Below, in pieces: positions 36,173 to 45,781 of a stretch of 64,000 nucleotides of DNA. A program made the translations under genes and the position numbers. Source of the stretch: Microvirga sp. SRT01 (lineage in GTDB: Bacteria; Pseudomonadota; Alphaproteobacteria; Sphingomonadales; Sphingomonadaceae); assembly GCA_018139225.1 (NCBI GenBank), contig JAGSNX010000001.1, positions 1,116,001-1,180,000 on the forward strand. The letters run 5' to 3'. A model generated the notes under the pieces. The model was not told the origin of the DNA and ran no database searches. It saw only the letters and a program-made list of their open reading frames with translations. Position 1 is the first letter of the stretch. Every line of letters starts with the position of its first letter.

Positions 36173-37099
36173 ATGGCCGAGAACGATACCGTCATCGCAG
36201 CCGCCAAGGCCTGGGCCGGGGAACCGCTCGCGCTCGCTACCGTGGTCAGTACGTGGGGCTCGGCACCGCGTCCGCGGGGCAGCCATATGCTCGTCCACGC
36301 CGATGGCCGGTTCGAGGGCTCCGTGTCCGGCGGCTGCGTCGAAAGCGACATCCTCCAGACCGCGGCAGAAGTGATCGCCGGCGCACCGTTTCAGGTGAAA
36401 CGCTACGGCGTCGCCGATGCCGCGGCGTGGGAGGTGGGTCTACCCTGCGGCGGCGAGATCGCGGTGATGGTGCAACCGGTATCCGCCACGGGCTTCGACC
36501 CCGAACTGTTCGATCGTATCGCCCAGGCCCGCGATCAGGGCGACGCGCTGACCGTCACCACCGACCTGTCGACGGGTCATTCCGACCTTCGCCCGGTCGA
36601 AACGGGGGAAGTGTTCGTCAACCGCTACGACCCGCCACGCCGCCTGCTGATCGTCGGCGCGGTCCAGATCGCGCAGGCGTTGGCGGCGCTCGCGACCACG
36701 CTGGGGATCGAGACGATCGTCATCGATCCACGCGGCCGCTTCCTGACGGAGGAACGCTTCCCCGGCGTGACGCTCGACGATCGCTGGCCGGACGAAGCGA
36801 TCGCGGCGTGGCGACCGGGTCCGGCGACCGCCGTCGTGACGCTGTCGCACGATACCAAGATCGACGACCCGGCACTGATCGCCGCGCTCGCCACCGATGC
36901 CAGCTATGTCGGCGCGCTCGGCAGCCGGCGCAGTCATGTCGCCCGGCGGGAGCGTCTGGCAGAGGCGGGCGTTGAGCCCTCCGCCATCGACCGCATCGAC
37001 GCGCCGGTGGGAATCGATATCGGGGCGATCGGCCCATCGGAGATCGCATTGTCGATCGCCGCGGCCATGGTGGGAGCATTTCGTGATAAATCCCAATAG
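36173..37099 (+). CDS. XdhC/CoxI-family molybdenum-enzyme maturation factor
   Basis: 308 residues of the XdhC/CoxI family, which binds molybdenum cofactor, helps sulfurate it and inserts it into xanthine-dehydrogenase-type enzymes. The N-terminal XdhC domain has VVSTWGSAPRPRGSHML and the GSVSGGCVESDI motif with the key Cys. The C-terminal Rossmann part has LIVGAVQIAQALA and later GSRRSHVARRERL. Its place right after two molybdenum-enzyme large subunits supports a maturation role. It overlaps the MobA-like gene by 17 bases. Confidence 0.9.
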   Translation: MAENDTVIAAAKAWAGEPLALATVVSTWGSAPRPRGSHMLVHADGRFEGSVSGGCVESDILQTAAEVIAGAPFQVKRYGVADAAAWEVGLPCGGEIAVMVQPVSATGFDPELFDRIAQARDQGDALTVTTDLSTGHSDLRPVETGEVFVNRYDPPRRLLIVGAVQIAQALAALATTLGIETIVIDPRGRFLTEERFPGVTLDDRWPDEAIAAWRPGPATAVVTLSHDTKIDDPALIAALATDASYVGALGSRRSHVARRERLAEAGVEPSAIDRIDAPVGIDIGAIGPSEIALSIAAAMVGAFRDKSQ

Positions 37100-37742
37100 G
37101 CTGACGGTCGAGCATACCGTCCTGATCCTGCTCGCCGCCGGTCGGTCGCAGCGTTACGGCGACATCGGGTCGAAGCTGGACGCCGAGTTCCTCGGCAAGC
37201 CGCTCGGCCTGCACGTCGCGGTGGCGCTGGAGAGCGTGCCGTTCATGGCCCGCCTCGCGATCATCGACGGTGCGAAGCTCGATTACACCCCTCACGGGTT
37301 CGAGACGATCCACAACGACGATCCCGGAGAGGGCATGTCCCGCTCCGTCCGCCTCGGAGTGGAACGCGCACGGGAACTGGGCGCGGACGCGGTGCTGATC
37401 GCGCTCGCCGACATGCCGCGCGTCACCGCCGCGCACATCCTGCGCATGATGGACTCCGCCCACGGCGAGGACGCCGTGGTGGCCTCCAGCGACGGCAGCG
37501 AGACCAAGCCGCCGGCGATCTTCGGCAAGGGGCGCTTCGATTACCTGATGTCGCTGACCGGAGAAAAGGGCGCCGCCGACATGGTCAAGGCGGGCCGCCA
37601 CGTCGTGACCAACCCCGCCGAACTCATCGACGTCGACACCGCCGAGGAGCTGGAGGAACTCCGCGCGCTGGTCCACGACGCGCGCGCCCACACGATCCGG
37701 TACGACGCCGCTACTCGTGACGAAGGGCGTCGATCGGATTGA
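37083..37742 (+). CDS. MobA/MocA-like nucleotidyltransferase
   Basis: 219 residues starting at a GTG inside the end of the XdhC-like gene; GGGAG lies 6 bases upstream. The N-terminal LLAAGRSQRYG motif is the nucleotide-binding loop of the MobA/MocA family, followed by DDPGEGMSRSVRLG and the metal-binding ADMPRV. MocA-type enzymes attach CMP to molybdopterin; xanthine-dehydrogenase-type enzymes related to PaoABC use the MCD cofactor, so a MocA role fits the context. Its last 32 bases overlap the convergent efflux permease gene. Confidence 0.85.
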   Translation: MINPNRLTVEHTVLILLAAGRSQRYGDIGSKLDAEFLGKPLGLHVAVALESVPFMARLAIIDGAKLDYTPHGFETIHNDDPGEGMSRSVRLGVERARELGADAVLIALADMPRVTAAHILRMMDSAHGEDAVVASSDGSETKPPAIFGKGRFDYLMSLTGEKGAADMVKAGRHVVTNPAELIDVDTAEELEELRALVHDARAHTIRYDAATRDEGRRSD

Positions 37743-38916
37743 GCGCGGCGGCGCGGCGGGCCGGGAAATAGCCGAACACGACCCCGATCACCGCCGATAT
37801 CGCGAACGCGATCATGTTGATCTGCGGGTCGAACGTCCAAGGCACCTGCATCAACGGCGACAGCGCCAGGATGACGCCCTGCGCCAGCACCAGCCCGATC
37901 ACGCCGCCCAGGCACGACAGCGCCACCGCTTCGACCAGGAACTGCAACAGCACCTCCCGCGCGACCGCGCCGATGGCCAGCCGGATACCGATCTCCCGCG
38001 TCCGCTCCGTCACCGACACCAGCATGATGTTCATGATGCCGATGCCACCGACGACGAGCGAGATCGCCGCCACCGCCGCGACGATCCGCGTCAGCAGCGT
38101 CGTCGTACCGGTCAGCGTGTCGCTGATCTGCTTCGTGTCGAAGATGTTGAAATCGTCTTCCTTGCCGCCGGTGATGTTGCGTCGTTCGCGCAACAGATCG
38201 CTGATCCCCGCCTGCACCGTGCTGGTCTGATACGCCTGATCGACGCCGACCAGCATCAGGCGGATATCCTGCGTGCCCGTGAAGCGCCGCTGCACCGCCT
38301 TGATCGGCATGACGACGACATCGTCCTGATCGCCGAACCCGCCCTGCCCGCGCGTGTTGAGCGTTCCGATGACTTCGCACGTGATGTTGCCCAGCCGGAA
38401 CCGCGCGCCGACCGCGTCCTGCCCGCGGAACAGGTTCTGGCGGACGGTATTGCCGATCAGGCACACGGCCTTGCCCGCCGCCTCCTCCGCCGGTGTCCAG
38501 TATCGCCCGGCGGTCAACGGCCACGGCTGCACCGTCAGAAACGCCGCCGTCGTGCCGTTGATCGTCGTCGACCAGTTCGCGCCGTTGTAGATCGCGGTCG
38601 CGCTGGAACTCGCCTGCGGGGCGACGGCGGTGACGCCGGCGATCTGGTTCGCGATCGCCTCGACATCCGCTTCCTTGAAGTCTGGCGGACGCGGGCCGCC
38701 GCCGCCGCGGCCGAAGCCCTGTCCGGGACGCACCTGAAGCACGTTGGTGCCCAGCGCGGAAATCGACGCCTGCACCGCCGAGGTGGTCGCCTTGCCCAGC
38801 GTGACCATCGTCACGACGGCACCGACGCCGATGACGATGCCGAGAATGGTCAGGAACGACCGCAGCAGATGCCGCCGGATCGACCGCAGCGCGAGGATGA
38901 GCGTGGTGCCGAGCAT
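37711..38916 (-). CDS. MacB-type ABC transporter permease
   Basis: 401 residues. The topology is that of MacB-family permeases: one N-terminal membrane helix (SFLTILGIVIGVGAVVTMVTLG), a large periplasmic domain (about 45-270), then three C-terminal helices and the ending FPARRAAALNPIDALRHE typical of the FtsX/MacB superfamily. Unlike E. coli MacB, the ATPase is a separate gene next to it (1-base shared junction). It probably exports a peptide, lipid or drug with the adaptor and outer-membrane genes upstream. Confidence 0.88.
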   Translation of the reverse strand: MLGTTLILALRSIRRHLLRSFLTILGIVIGVGAVVTMVTLGKATTSAVQASISALGTNVLQVRPGQGFGRGGGGPRPPDFKEADVEAIANQIAGVTAVAPQASSSATAIYNGANWSTTINGTTAAFLTVQPWPLTAGRYWTPAEEAAGKAVCLIGNTVRQNLFRGQDAVGARFRLGNITCEVIGTLNTRGQGGFGDQDDVVVMPIKAVQRRFTGTQDIRLMLVGVDQAYQTSTVQAGISDLLRERRNITGGKEDDFNIFDTKQISDTLTGTTTLLTRIVAAVAAISLVVGGIGIMNIMLVSVTERTREIGIRLAIGAVAREVLLQFLVEAVALSCLGGVIGLVLAQGVILALSPLMQVPWTFDPQINMIAFAISAVIGVVFGYFPARRAAALNPIDALRHE

Positions 38917-39668
38917 CAGTCCGCCTCCACCCTCTCGCCCTGCCGATGACGGGACTCGATCCGCTCCACCAGCCCATCCTTGAAATGCACGACCGTCCGC
39001 GCGAACGCCGCCATGTCGGGTTCGTGCGTGACCATCAGCACGGTGATGCCGGCATCGCGGTTCAGCCCGGTCAGCAGTTCCATGATCTCCACCGACCGTT
39101 CCGAATCGAGGTTGCCGGTGGGCTCGTCCGCGAGCAGCACGTCGGGGCTGGTCACGATCGCCCGAGCGATCGCCACGCGCTGTTGCTGACCGCCGGACAG
39201 TTCAGCGGGCGTGTGATCCCACCAGTCCGCTAGCCCGACCTTGTCGAGCGCCGCCATGCCCAGCTCGCGCCGCGCCTTCTTGTCCTCGCCCCGGTACAGC
39301 AGCGGCAGCTCGACATTCTCCAGCGCCGACGTGCGGCTGAGCAGGTTGAAGCCCTGGAACACGAAGCCGAGATATTTCCGCCGCAGCAACGCGCGCTGGT
39401 CGCGGTCCAGCGTCTCGATATGGTGGCCGCGAAACATGAACTCGCCACCCGACGGCACGTCGAGGCAGCCGAGAATGTTCATCGTCGTGGACTTGCCCGA
39501 TCCCGACGGCCCCATCACCGCGACGAAATCACCACCCTCAATGTCGAGGTCGACACCCTTCAGCGCCTGGAACATCGTCGCGCCGCTGCCATAGATCTTC
39601 GTCACGCCCTTCAGCGAGATCAGCGGGGCCGAGGTCGCGCCAGGAACGGGAGAGGGGTTACTGGCCAC
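38916..39668 (-). CDS. ABC transporter ATP-binding protein (MacB/LolD type)
   Basis: About 250 residues from a GTG at 39668 that overlaps the adaptor gene by 11 bases and follows AGGGGG. Walker A is GPSGSGKST, signature LSGGQQQR, Walker B VLLADEPTGNLD, and the H-loop VTHEPDMA. The sequence belongs to the MacB/LolD family. Longer in-frame starts exist upstream but run through the adaptor coding region. It is the second-last gene of the efflux operon. Confidence 0.92.
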   Translation of the reverse strand: MASNPSPVPGATSAPLISLKGVTKIYGSGATMFQALKGVDLDIEGGDFVAVMGPSGSGKSTTMNILGCLDVPSGGEFMFRGHHIETLDRDQRALLRRKYLGFVFQGFNLLSRTSALENVELPLLYRGEDKKARRELGMAALDKVGLADWWDHTPAELSGGQQQRVAIARAIVTSPDVLLADEPTGNLDSERSVEIMELLTGLNRDAGITVLMVTHEPDMAAFARTVVHFKDGLVERIESRHRQGERVEAD

Positions 39669-41043
39669 CCCCGCCCCCCTGACGCCGCTGTCCGCCGCTG
39701 CGCCGCGCGCCGGCTGCCGGCGCGGAGCCGTCGCCTGCCGCAAGCTGGCCGGTGATGACCTCCTGCCCCGGCTTCAGATTGCCCGAAAGGACTTCGGTGA
39801 CGGTGCCGTTGGTATCGCCGGTGGTGATCTGCACCGCCTGCGGCGTACCGTCCGCACCCTTCACGTACACCGTCTGCTGCGCACCACGGCCGAGCTTCGC
39901 CGTCCGCTCCGGCCGGTCGCGACGGGGGCGGAAGGTCAGCGACCCGGCGATGCCGCCCTGCCCGCCAGCCGCACCCGCCGCCGCGGGCTTGAACCGCAGC
40001 GCGGCGTTCGGCACCAGCAGCGCGTTGTCCTTGGCCGACGTGGTGATGTCCGCCGTCGCCGTCATGCCCGGCCGCAATATGCCGTCCGGGTTCGCCACGG
40101 TCAGGTCGGCGGCGTAGCTGACCACCTGTCCTGTCGTCGCCGTTGTCCCAGCGGTCGATGTCGACGCGGTCGCCGCGCTGACGGTCAGGTTCGAGCCGAG
40201 ATCGACGCGGGTGATGACCGCCGGAAAGGTGCGGCCGGGGAATGCGTCGACGGTGAAGTTCGCCTTCTGGCCCAGTTCCACCTCGCCCACGTCCGCCTCG
40301 TCGATCGCGACCTCCAGCTTCATCTTGGTCAGGTCTTCGGCGATCACGAACAGCGTCGGCGTGTTGAACGACGCGGCGACGGTCTGGCCGGGATCGACCT
40401 GCCGCGCCAGCACCACGCCCGATACGGGACTGCGGATGATCGCGCGCGACCGCTGCGTCTGCGACTGCGCCAGCTGCGCGCGGGCGGCGGCGACGTTCGC
40501 CTGCGCCGTCCTCAGGCCTGCAACGGCGCGCTGCGCATTGGCGCGGCCGGTCTGGAGTTCGGTGGCGGACGGCACGCGGCCGTTCGACAGCTTGTACACT
40601 TCTTCAAGGCGGCGAAGCTGCGCGTTCGCCTCCGCGACGGTCGCCTGCGCCTGCGCCACGCCCGCCTGATTGGCGGCAAGCGTCGCTTGCGCGGCGCGGA
40701 TCTGGTCATCGATCTGTTCGGGATCGATCAGCGCCAGCGCCTGCCCCGCCGTGACGCGGTCGTTGACGTCGACCACGACGCGCGTGACGAGGCCCGACAG
40801 CTGCGACCCGACCGTGACCTGATTGGTCGGGGCCAGCTTGCCCGTCGCCGACACGCTGACCGTCAGGTCGCCGCGCGCCACCGGTGCGGTCGAATATTCG
40901 ACCTTGTCGGACCCGCCGAAGCACTTCGACAGCAGCAGACCGAGCAACACGACGCCGATCGCGACGAACACCCATTTCACATAGCGCCGCCACGCCGGCA
41001 CGGGCTTCACGCCCAGGAATTCGTCGGTGTTCGGGTCGGCCAT
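39658..41043 (-). CDS. MacA-type periplasmic adaptor
   Basis: 461 residues. A single N-terminal membrane segment (WVFVAIGVVLLGLLLSKCF) is followed by a lipoyl half, a long Ala/Gln-rich alpha-helical hairpin (about 120-200), a second lipoyl half and beta-barrel domain, and an unusually Gly/Arg-rich tail (QRRQGGGGGQ). It links the ABC permease to the outer-membrane channel. It shares its start with the outer-membrane gene stop (1 base). Confidence 0.92.
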   Translation of the reverse strand: MADPNTDEFLGVKPVPAWRRYVKWVFVAIGVVLLGLLLSKCFGGSDKVEYSTAPVARGDLTVSVSATGKLAPTNQVTVGSQLSGLVTRVVVDVNDRVTAGQALALIDPEQIDDQIRAAQATLAANQAGVAQAQATVAEANAQLRRLEEVYKLSNGRVPSATELQTGRANAQRAVAGLRTAQANVAAARAQLAQSQTQRSRAIIRSPVSGVVLARQVDPGQTVAASFNTPTLFVIAEDLTKMKLEVAIDEADVGEVELGQKANFTVDAFPGRTFPAVITRVDLGSNLTVSAATASTSTAGTTATTGQVVSYAADLTVANPDGILRPGMTATADITTSAKDNALLVPNAALRFKPAAAGAAGGQGGIAGSLTFRPRRDRPERTAKLGRGAQQTVYVKGADGTPQAVQITTGDTNGTVTEVLSGNLKPGQEVITGQLAAGDGSAPAAGARRSGGQRRQGGGGGQ

Positions 41044-42515
41044 CAGCGGGGTTCCGTCACGTTAGCGGCGCGGACGGTATCAACGTCCGGTATGGTGTTC
41101 GCGTCCCAGCCGCCGCCGAGCGCGACGTACAAAGCGACCAGGGCCGTCGCGGCATCGGACCGCGCCTGCGTCAGGCCGTTGCGGGCGGACAGCAAAGCCG
41201 CCTCCTGCTGGTTGAGCGTGGTGAAATCGGTCAGGCCGGAGCGATACTGGCTGCGGCTGAGGATCGCGGAAGTGTTGGCCGCGTCCAGCGCGATGGCGAA
41301 CTCCCGCTCACGAGCCTGCGCCGTGGTCAGCGCAACGATCGCGTTCTCGACATCCTCCAGCGCCAACAGGACCGTGCCCTTGTACGCCGCCAGCGCGGCC
41401 TCGGCGATCGCCTCCTGCCCGCGTACCTGACTGCGCAGCCGGCCACCGTTGAAGATCGCCTGCGTCAGCCCCGCGAACAGCCCGCCGGTGATCGCGTCGC
41501 CGATATTGCCGATCGATGTCGCGTTGGTGTTGATGTTGCCCGTGATCGCCAGCGCCGGGTACAGCCGCGCTTTCGCCACCCCGATCTGCGCCGTCGCCGC
41601 CGCCAGCGCCCGTTCCGCCGATCGCACGTCGGGCCGCTGGCGCAGCGTGTCCGCGGGAATACCGATGCCGACCGATGCCGGGCCGGTAGGGATCGGCTTC
41701 GCCGCCACCAGTTCGCCCTTCAGCGCGCCCGGTGCCTGCCCCGTCAGCACGCCCAGCCGCGATACCGCGGCGTTGTACTGCTGCTCCAGAGAAGGGATCG
41801 TCGCGGCAGTCTGCGCCCGCTGAACCCGCGCCTGCTCGCTGTCGAGCGACGAGACGAGGCCGGCCTGTACGCGGAATCCGGCGATCTCCAGATTGTCGTC
41901 CTGCAACGTCAGCGACGCGCGCGCATTGGCGATCTGAGCCTGATACGCGCGTGCCAGCACATAATTGCGCGCCGTCTCGCTCTGCACCGTCTGGATCACG
42001 CCGGCATAATCGTACCCGGCGGACTCATACTGCGCCCGCGTCGCCTCGACGGTGCGACGCAGTTCGCCGAAGATCCCGACCTGCCAGCTCGCCGACAACC
42101 CCACCGAAAAATTGTTGGTGCCGCCGCCGCCGGTGTCGACGACCGTCCCGTCCGGCAGCGTGAAGGACCGTCCGCCGCCGCGCAGATTCTCGTTGCGCTG
42201 GTAGCCGGTGGAACCTGACACCGTCGGCAACAGGCTGCCCCGGCTCTGCACCAGCGGCTCCCGCGCCTGCCGCAACCGAGCGATCGCCTGTGCGACGTCG
42301 GTGTTGTTGGCGGCAGCCTGCTCGACCAGCCGGCCGAGCACGGGATCGTCGAACCGGTTCCACCACCGCGTCAGGTCTTCGCGCGTCGGCGCGCCCGGCA
42401 CCGAGTACGCCTCCGGTACGCCGAGTTCGGCGGGCGTGCGGGGGCGGTAATCGGGACCGACGCTACACGCGCTGAGCGTCGCGGCGGATAGCAAAAGGAC
42501 GCGGGCACGGACCAT
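41043..42515 (-). CDS. Outer-membrane efflux lipoprotein (TolC/NodT family)
   Basis: 490 residues of the NodT subgroup of outer-membrane factors. A short lipoprotein signal ends in LSACSVGPDY, so the protein is probably lipidated and lies in the outer membrane. Two repeated coiled-coil regions carry the usual motifs RLRQAREPLVQSRGSLLPTV and QRPDVRSAERALAAA. It is the first gene of the four-gene efflux operon and provides the exit duct. Confidence 0.92.
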   Translation of the reverse strand: MVRARVLLLSAATLSACSVGPDYRPRTPAELGVPEAYSVPGAPTREDLTRWWNRFDDPVLGRLVEQAAANNTDVAQAIARLRQAREPLVQSRGSLLPTVSGSTGYQRNENLRGGGRSFTLPDGTVVDTGGGGTNNFSVGLSASWQVGIFGELRRTVEATRAQYESAGYDYAGVIQTVQSETARNYVLARAYQAQIANARASLTLQDDNLEIAGFRVQAGLVSSLDSEQARVQRAQTAATIPSLEQQYNAAVSRLGVLTGQAPGALKGELVAAKPIPTGPASVGIGIPADTLRQRPDVRSAERALAAATAQIGVAKARLYPALAITGNINTNATSIGNIGDAITGGLFAGLTQAIFNGGRLRSQVRGQEAIAEAALAAYKGTVLLALEDVENAIVALTTAQAREREFAIALDAANTSAILSRSQYRSGLTDFTTLNQQEAALLSARNGLTQARSDAATALVALYVALGGGWDANTIPDVDTVRAANVTEPR

Positions 42516-42608
42516 GCACGATGGATGGCGGGAGGGCGGCGGAGCGTCCAGCGCTTTTGTGTCGCAGTTTGTCGCGGGACTTCCCTGCTGCCACTCCGAT
42601 CCGTCCCC

Positions 42609-44630
42609 CTACTCCAGCTCCAGAATCACCTGATCCACCGCCAGGCTCTCGCCGGCCTTGGCCTCCACCGTCTTCACCACGCCCGACTTCCCGGCGCGCA
42701 GGATGTTCTCCATCTTCATCGCCTCGACCACCGCCAGCGGCTGACCTGCCTCCACACGGTCGCCTTCCGCCACGTCGAGCCGCACCAGCAACCCCGGCAT
42801 CGGCGCGAGCAGGAAGCGCGACAGGTCCGGCGGCACCTTCTCGATCAGGTGCTCGGCATAGGCCGCCATCCGCGCCGGCAGCACGCGGGCGACATGGCTC
42901 GCGCCGCGCGTCGACAGCCGGAAACCGCTGCGCACCGGCTCCAGCTTCACCGTCAGCGGCACGTCGTCGACCTCGACCTCCACGATCCGGTCGCCGGGCG
43001 TATATTCCATCGCCAGATCGAGTTCTTCACCGTCCACGAGAATGCCGTCCGTCGATACCGCGACGAGATGGTCGACCCCGCCAATCCGCACCGTCCAGTC
43101 GGCCGGCGGGCGCAGCGTGCGACCGAGTTGCCCGTCGATCCGCCGCGCACGATCCGCGTGCGCCGTCCCCGCGAAGGCCGCCACCGCCGCCAGCGTACGC
43201 AACAGTTCCGCCGACGCCGGGGCGCCGTGGAAGCCTTCAGGATATTCCTCCGCGATGAACCCCGTCGTGATCGCGCCCGAGCGGAAGCGCGGATGCTGCA
43301 TCAGCGCCGACAGGAAATCGAGGTTCGTCCCCGGTCCCTCGATCTGGAACGCATCCAGCGCCGCGACTTGCGTATCGATCGCCTCCTCGCGCGTCGGCGC
43401 CCAGGTGATGAGCTTGGCGATCATCGGGTCGTAGAACATGCTGACCTCGCCGCCCTCGACCACGCCGTCATCGACGCGGACGTAAGGCGTGCGGTCATCA
43501 CGCTCCCCGGACGAGTAGGGCGCGGCGGACGACTCCGGCGGCGCATAACGCACCAGTCGTCCGATGCTCGGCAGGAACCCACGATACGGGTCCTCGGCGT
43601 ACACGCGGTTCTCGATCGCCCAGCCGTCCAGCCGCACGTCGGGCTGCCCGAACGCCAGCTTTTCGCCCGCCGCGACGCGGATCATCTGTTCGACCAGATC
43701 GAGCCCGGTGATCGCCTCCGTCACCGGATGCTCGACCTGCAGCCGGGTGTTCATTTCCAGGAAGTAGAAACCCTGCCCTGTCGTATCCGCACCCGACACG
43801 ATCAGCTCCACGGTACCGGCCGAATAATAGCCGACCGCCCGCGCCAGCGCGACCGCCTGCTCGCCCATCGCGCGGCGCATGTCGGGCGTGACGAAAGGCG
43901 ACGGCGCTTCCTCGACCACCTTCTGGTGCCGCCGCTGGATCGAGCATTCGCGCTCGCCGAGATAGACGATGTTGCCATGCTGGTCGCCCAGCACCTGAAT
44001 CTCGATATGCCGCGGGGACTCGATGAACTTCTCGATGAAGACGCGGTCGTCGCCGAAACTTGCCAGCCCCTCGCGCTTGGTCGCCTCGAACCCCTCGCGC
44101 ACGTCCTGCTCGCCGTACGCCAGCCGCATGCCCTTGCCGCCGCCGCCGGCGGATGCCTTCATCATCACCGGATAGCCGATGTCGGATGCGATCCGCACCG
44201 CCTCGTCCGTGTCCGCGATCTCGCCCAGGAAGCCCGGCACGACGTTGACGCCCGCCGCCTTGGCGAGCTTCTTGGACTCGATCTTGTCGCCCATCGCGGC
44301 GATGGCGTTCGGCGGAGGCCCGACGAACGCGATCCCCGCCTCCGCGCACGCCCGTGCGAAACTCTCCCGCTCGCTCAGGAAACCATAGCCGGGATGGATG
44401 CAGTCCGCGCCCGTCTCCTTCGCCGCCAGCAGGATCAGCTCCGCCTTCAGATAGCTCTCCGCCGCCGGTGCCGGCCCCAGCCGCACGGACTCGTCCGCGA
44501 GCAGGACATGCGGACTGCGCGCATCCGCATCGGAATAGACCGCGACCGTCGCGATCCCCATCCGCTTGGCGGTCCGCATCACCCGACACGCGATCTCGCC
44601 GCGATTGGCGACCAGGATTTTCTTGAACAT
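42609..44630 (-). CDS. pccA: Propionyl-CoA carboxylase, alpha (biotin carboxylase/carrier) subunit
   Basis: 673 residues. The N-terminal biotin carboxylase domain (about 1-450) starts FKKILVANRGEIACRV and has the ATP-grasp glycine loop ASAGGGGKGMR; a linker (BT) domain follows, and the last 70 residues are the biotin carrier with K639 in EAMKMEN. A strong purine-rich ribosome-binding site precedes the ATG at 44630. The domain order and context with pccB, mce and mutase favour the propionyl-CoA enzyme over methylcrotonyl-CoA carboxylase. It depends on biotin, and bioB lies just upstream. Confidence 0.92.
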   Translation of the reverse strand: MFKKILVANRGEIACRVMRTAKRMGIATVAVYSDADARSPHVLLADESVRLGPAPAAESYLKAELILLAAKETGADCIHPGYGFLSERESFARACAEAGIAFVGPPPNAIAAMGDKIESKKLAKAAGVNVVPGFLGEIADTDEAVRIASDIGYPVMMKASAGGGGKGMRLAYGEQDVREGFEATKREGLASFGDDRVFIEKFIESPRHIEIQVLGDQHGNIVYLGERECSIQRRHQKVVEEAPSPFVTPDMRRAMGEQAVALARAVGYYSAGTVELIVSGADTTGQGFYFLEMNTRLQVEHPVTEAITGLDLVEQMIRVAAGEKLAFGQPDVRLDGWAIENRVYAEDPYRGFLPSIGRLVRYAPPESSAAPYSSGERDDRTPYVRVDDGVVEGGEVSMFYDPMIAKLITWAPTREEAIDTQVAALDAFQIEGPGTNLDFLSALMQHPRFRSGAITTGFIAEEYPEGFHGAPASAELLRTLAAVAAFAGTAHADRARRIDGQLGRTLRPPADWTVRIGGVDHLVAVSTDGILVDGEELDLAMEYTPGDRIVEVEVDDVPLTVKLEPVRSGFRLSTRGASHVARVLPARMAAYAEHLIEKVPPDLSRFLLAPMPGLLVRLDVAEGDRVEAGQPLAVVEAMKMENILRAGKSGVVKTVEAKAGESLAVDQVILELE

Positions 44631-44656
44631 CCTCTTCTCCCCTCCCGCTTGCGAGA

Positions 44657-44744
44657 GGGGCCGGGGGAGGGCCTGTCCGCAGCGGAATGACATTGGTTGT
44701 CGAGGAGGAGAGCCCCTCCCCCGGCCCCTCCCGCCCAGCGGGAG
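44657..44744. repeat. Inverted repeats between bioB and pccA
   Basis: GGGGCCGGGGGAGG (44657-44670) pairs with CCTCCCCCGGCCCC (44715-44728), and an inner hairpin CTCCCGCCCAGCGGGAG (44728-44744) follows. Pyrimidine- and purine-rich flanks surround them. The structure could uncouple pccA expression from that of the upstream genes. Confidence 0.72.
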
Positions 44745-44749
44745 GGGAG

Positions 44750-45781
44750 CTATTCCGCCGCCACCCGCATCGGCTCCGCACCCGCCATCGGCGTCAGGCC
44801 GAGCTTCGCGAACAGCGCGGCGTCCGCGCCGTCGCCGGCATTGCCCGTCGTCAGCAGCTTGTCGCCCGTGAAGATCGAGTTCGCGCCGGCCATGAAGCAC
44901 AACGCCTGCGTCGCCTCCGACATCGACTCGCGCCCCGCCGACAGCCGTACCATCGACAGCGGCATCGCGATCCGCGCCACCGCCACCGTCCGCACGAACT
45001 CGATATCGTCGATCTTCGCCATCGGGGTACCCGCCAGCATGTCGCCCAGCGGCGTCCCCCTCACCGGCACCAGCGCATTGACCGGCACGCTCTCGGGATG
45101 CCGCGGCAATGTCGCCAGCGCGTGGACGAAACCGACGCGGTCCTGCCGCGTCTCGCCCATCCCGACGATGCCGCCGCAGCAGACGGATATACCCGCCTCG
45201 CGCACGTTCGCCAGCGTATCCAGCCGGTCCTGAAAGGTGCGCGTGGTGATGACGTTGCCGTAATTCTCCGGCGAGGTGTCGATATTGTGGTTGTAGTAAT
45301 CGAGGCCCGCCTCGGCCAACCGCTGCGCCTGCGCCGGCTCCAGCATCCCCAGCGTCATGCAGGTCTCCAGCCCCATGTCGCGCACGCCCTCGACCATCCG
45401 CACGATCGCGTCCATGTCGCGGTCCTTGGGGTTACGCCACGCCGCGCCCATGCAGAAACGCTGCGATCCCGCCGCCTTCGCCTCCGCCGCACTGGCGAGC
45501 ACGGCGTCGACATCCATCAGCTTCTCCGCCTTCAACCCGCTGTCGGCGCTGGCGGATTGCGAACAGTATCCGCAATCCTCCGGGCATCCGCCGGTCTTGA
45601 TCGACAGCAACGTGCAAAGCTGCACCTCGCCCGCCGCGTGATGCGCGCGGTGGACGGTCTGCGCGCGGAACATCAGTTCGTCGAACGGCAGGTCGAACAG
45701 GCCGGCGATCTCCGCGCGGGTCCAGTCGGTGCGCAGCATCGGCGCGACCGCATCCCGGCGCTCGGCAGTCAAAACAGTCAC
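44750..45781 (-). CDS. bioB: Biotin synthase
   Basis: Radical SAM enzyme that inserts sulfur into dethiobiotin. The 343-residue protein has the 4Fe-4S/SAM motif C66, C70, C73 ([13 protein letters not shown]) and the conserved blocks [12 protein letters not shown] and [14 protein letters not shown]. Other bio genes are not in the window, so it is probably separated from the rest of the biotin pathway. Its position beside pccA suggests co-regulation with the main biotin-dependent enzyme of this region. It starts directly next to the DUF3445 stop. Confidence 0.95.
   Translation of the reverse strand: MTVLTAERRDAVAPMLRTDWTRAEIAGLFDLPFDELMFRAQTVHRAHHAAGEVQLCTLLSIKTGGCPEDCGYCSQSASADSGLKAEKLMDVDAVLASAAEAKAAGSQRFCMGAAWRNPKDRDMDAIVRMVEGVRDMGLETCMTLGMLEPAQAQRLAEAGLDYYNHNIDTSPENYGNVITTRTFQDRLDTLANVREAGISVCCGGIVGMGETRQDRVGFVHALATLPRHPESVPVNALVPVRGTPLGDMLAGTPMAKIDDIEFVRTVAVARIAMPLSMVRLSAGRESMSEATQALCFMAGANSIFTGDKLLTTGNAGDGADAALFAKLGLTPMAGAEPMRVAAE

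Noticed and set aside
42609..44630. Methylcrotonyl-CoA or acetyl-CoA carboxylase assignment for the biotin carboxylase
   Set aside because: Context with pccB, epimerase and methylmalonyl-CoA mutase, and the presence of a linker domain, favour propionyl-CoA carboxylase.
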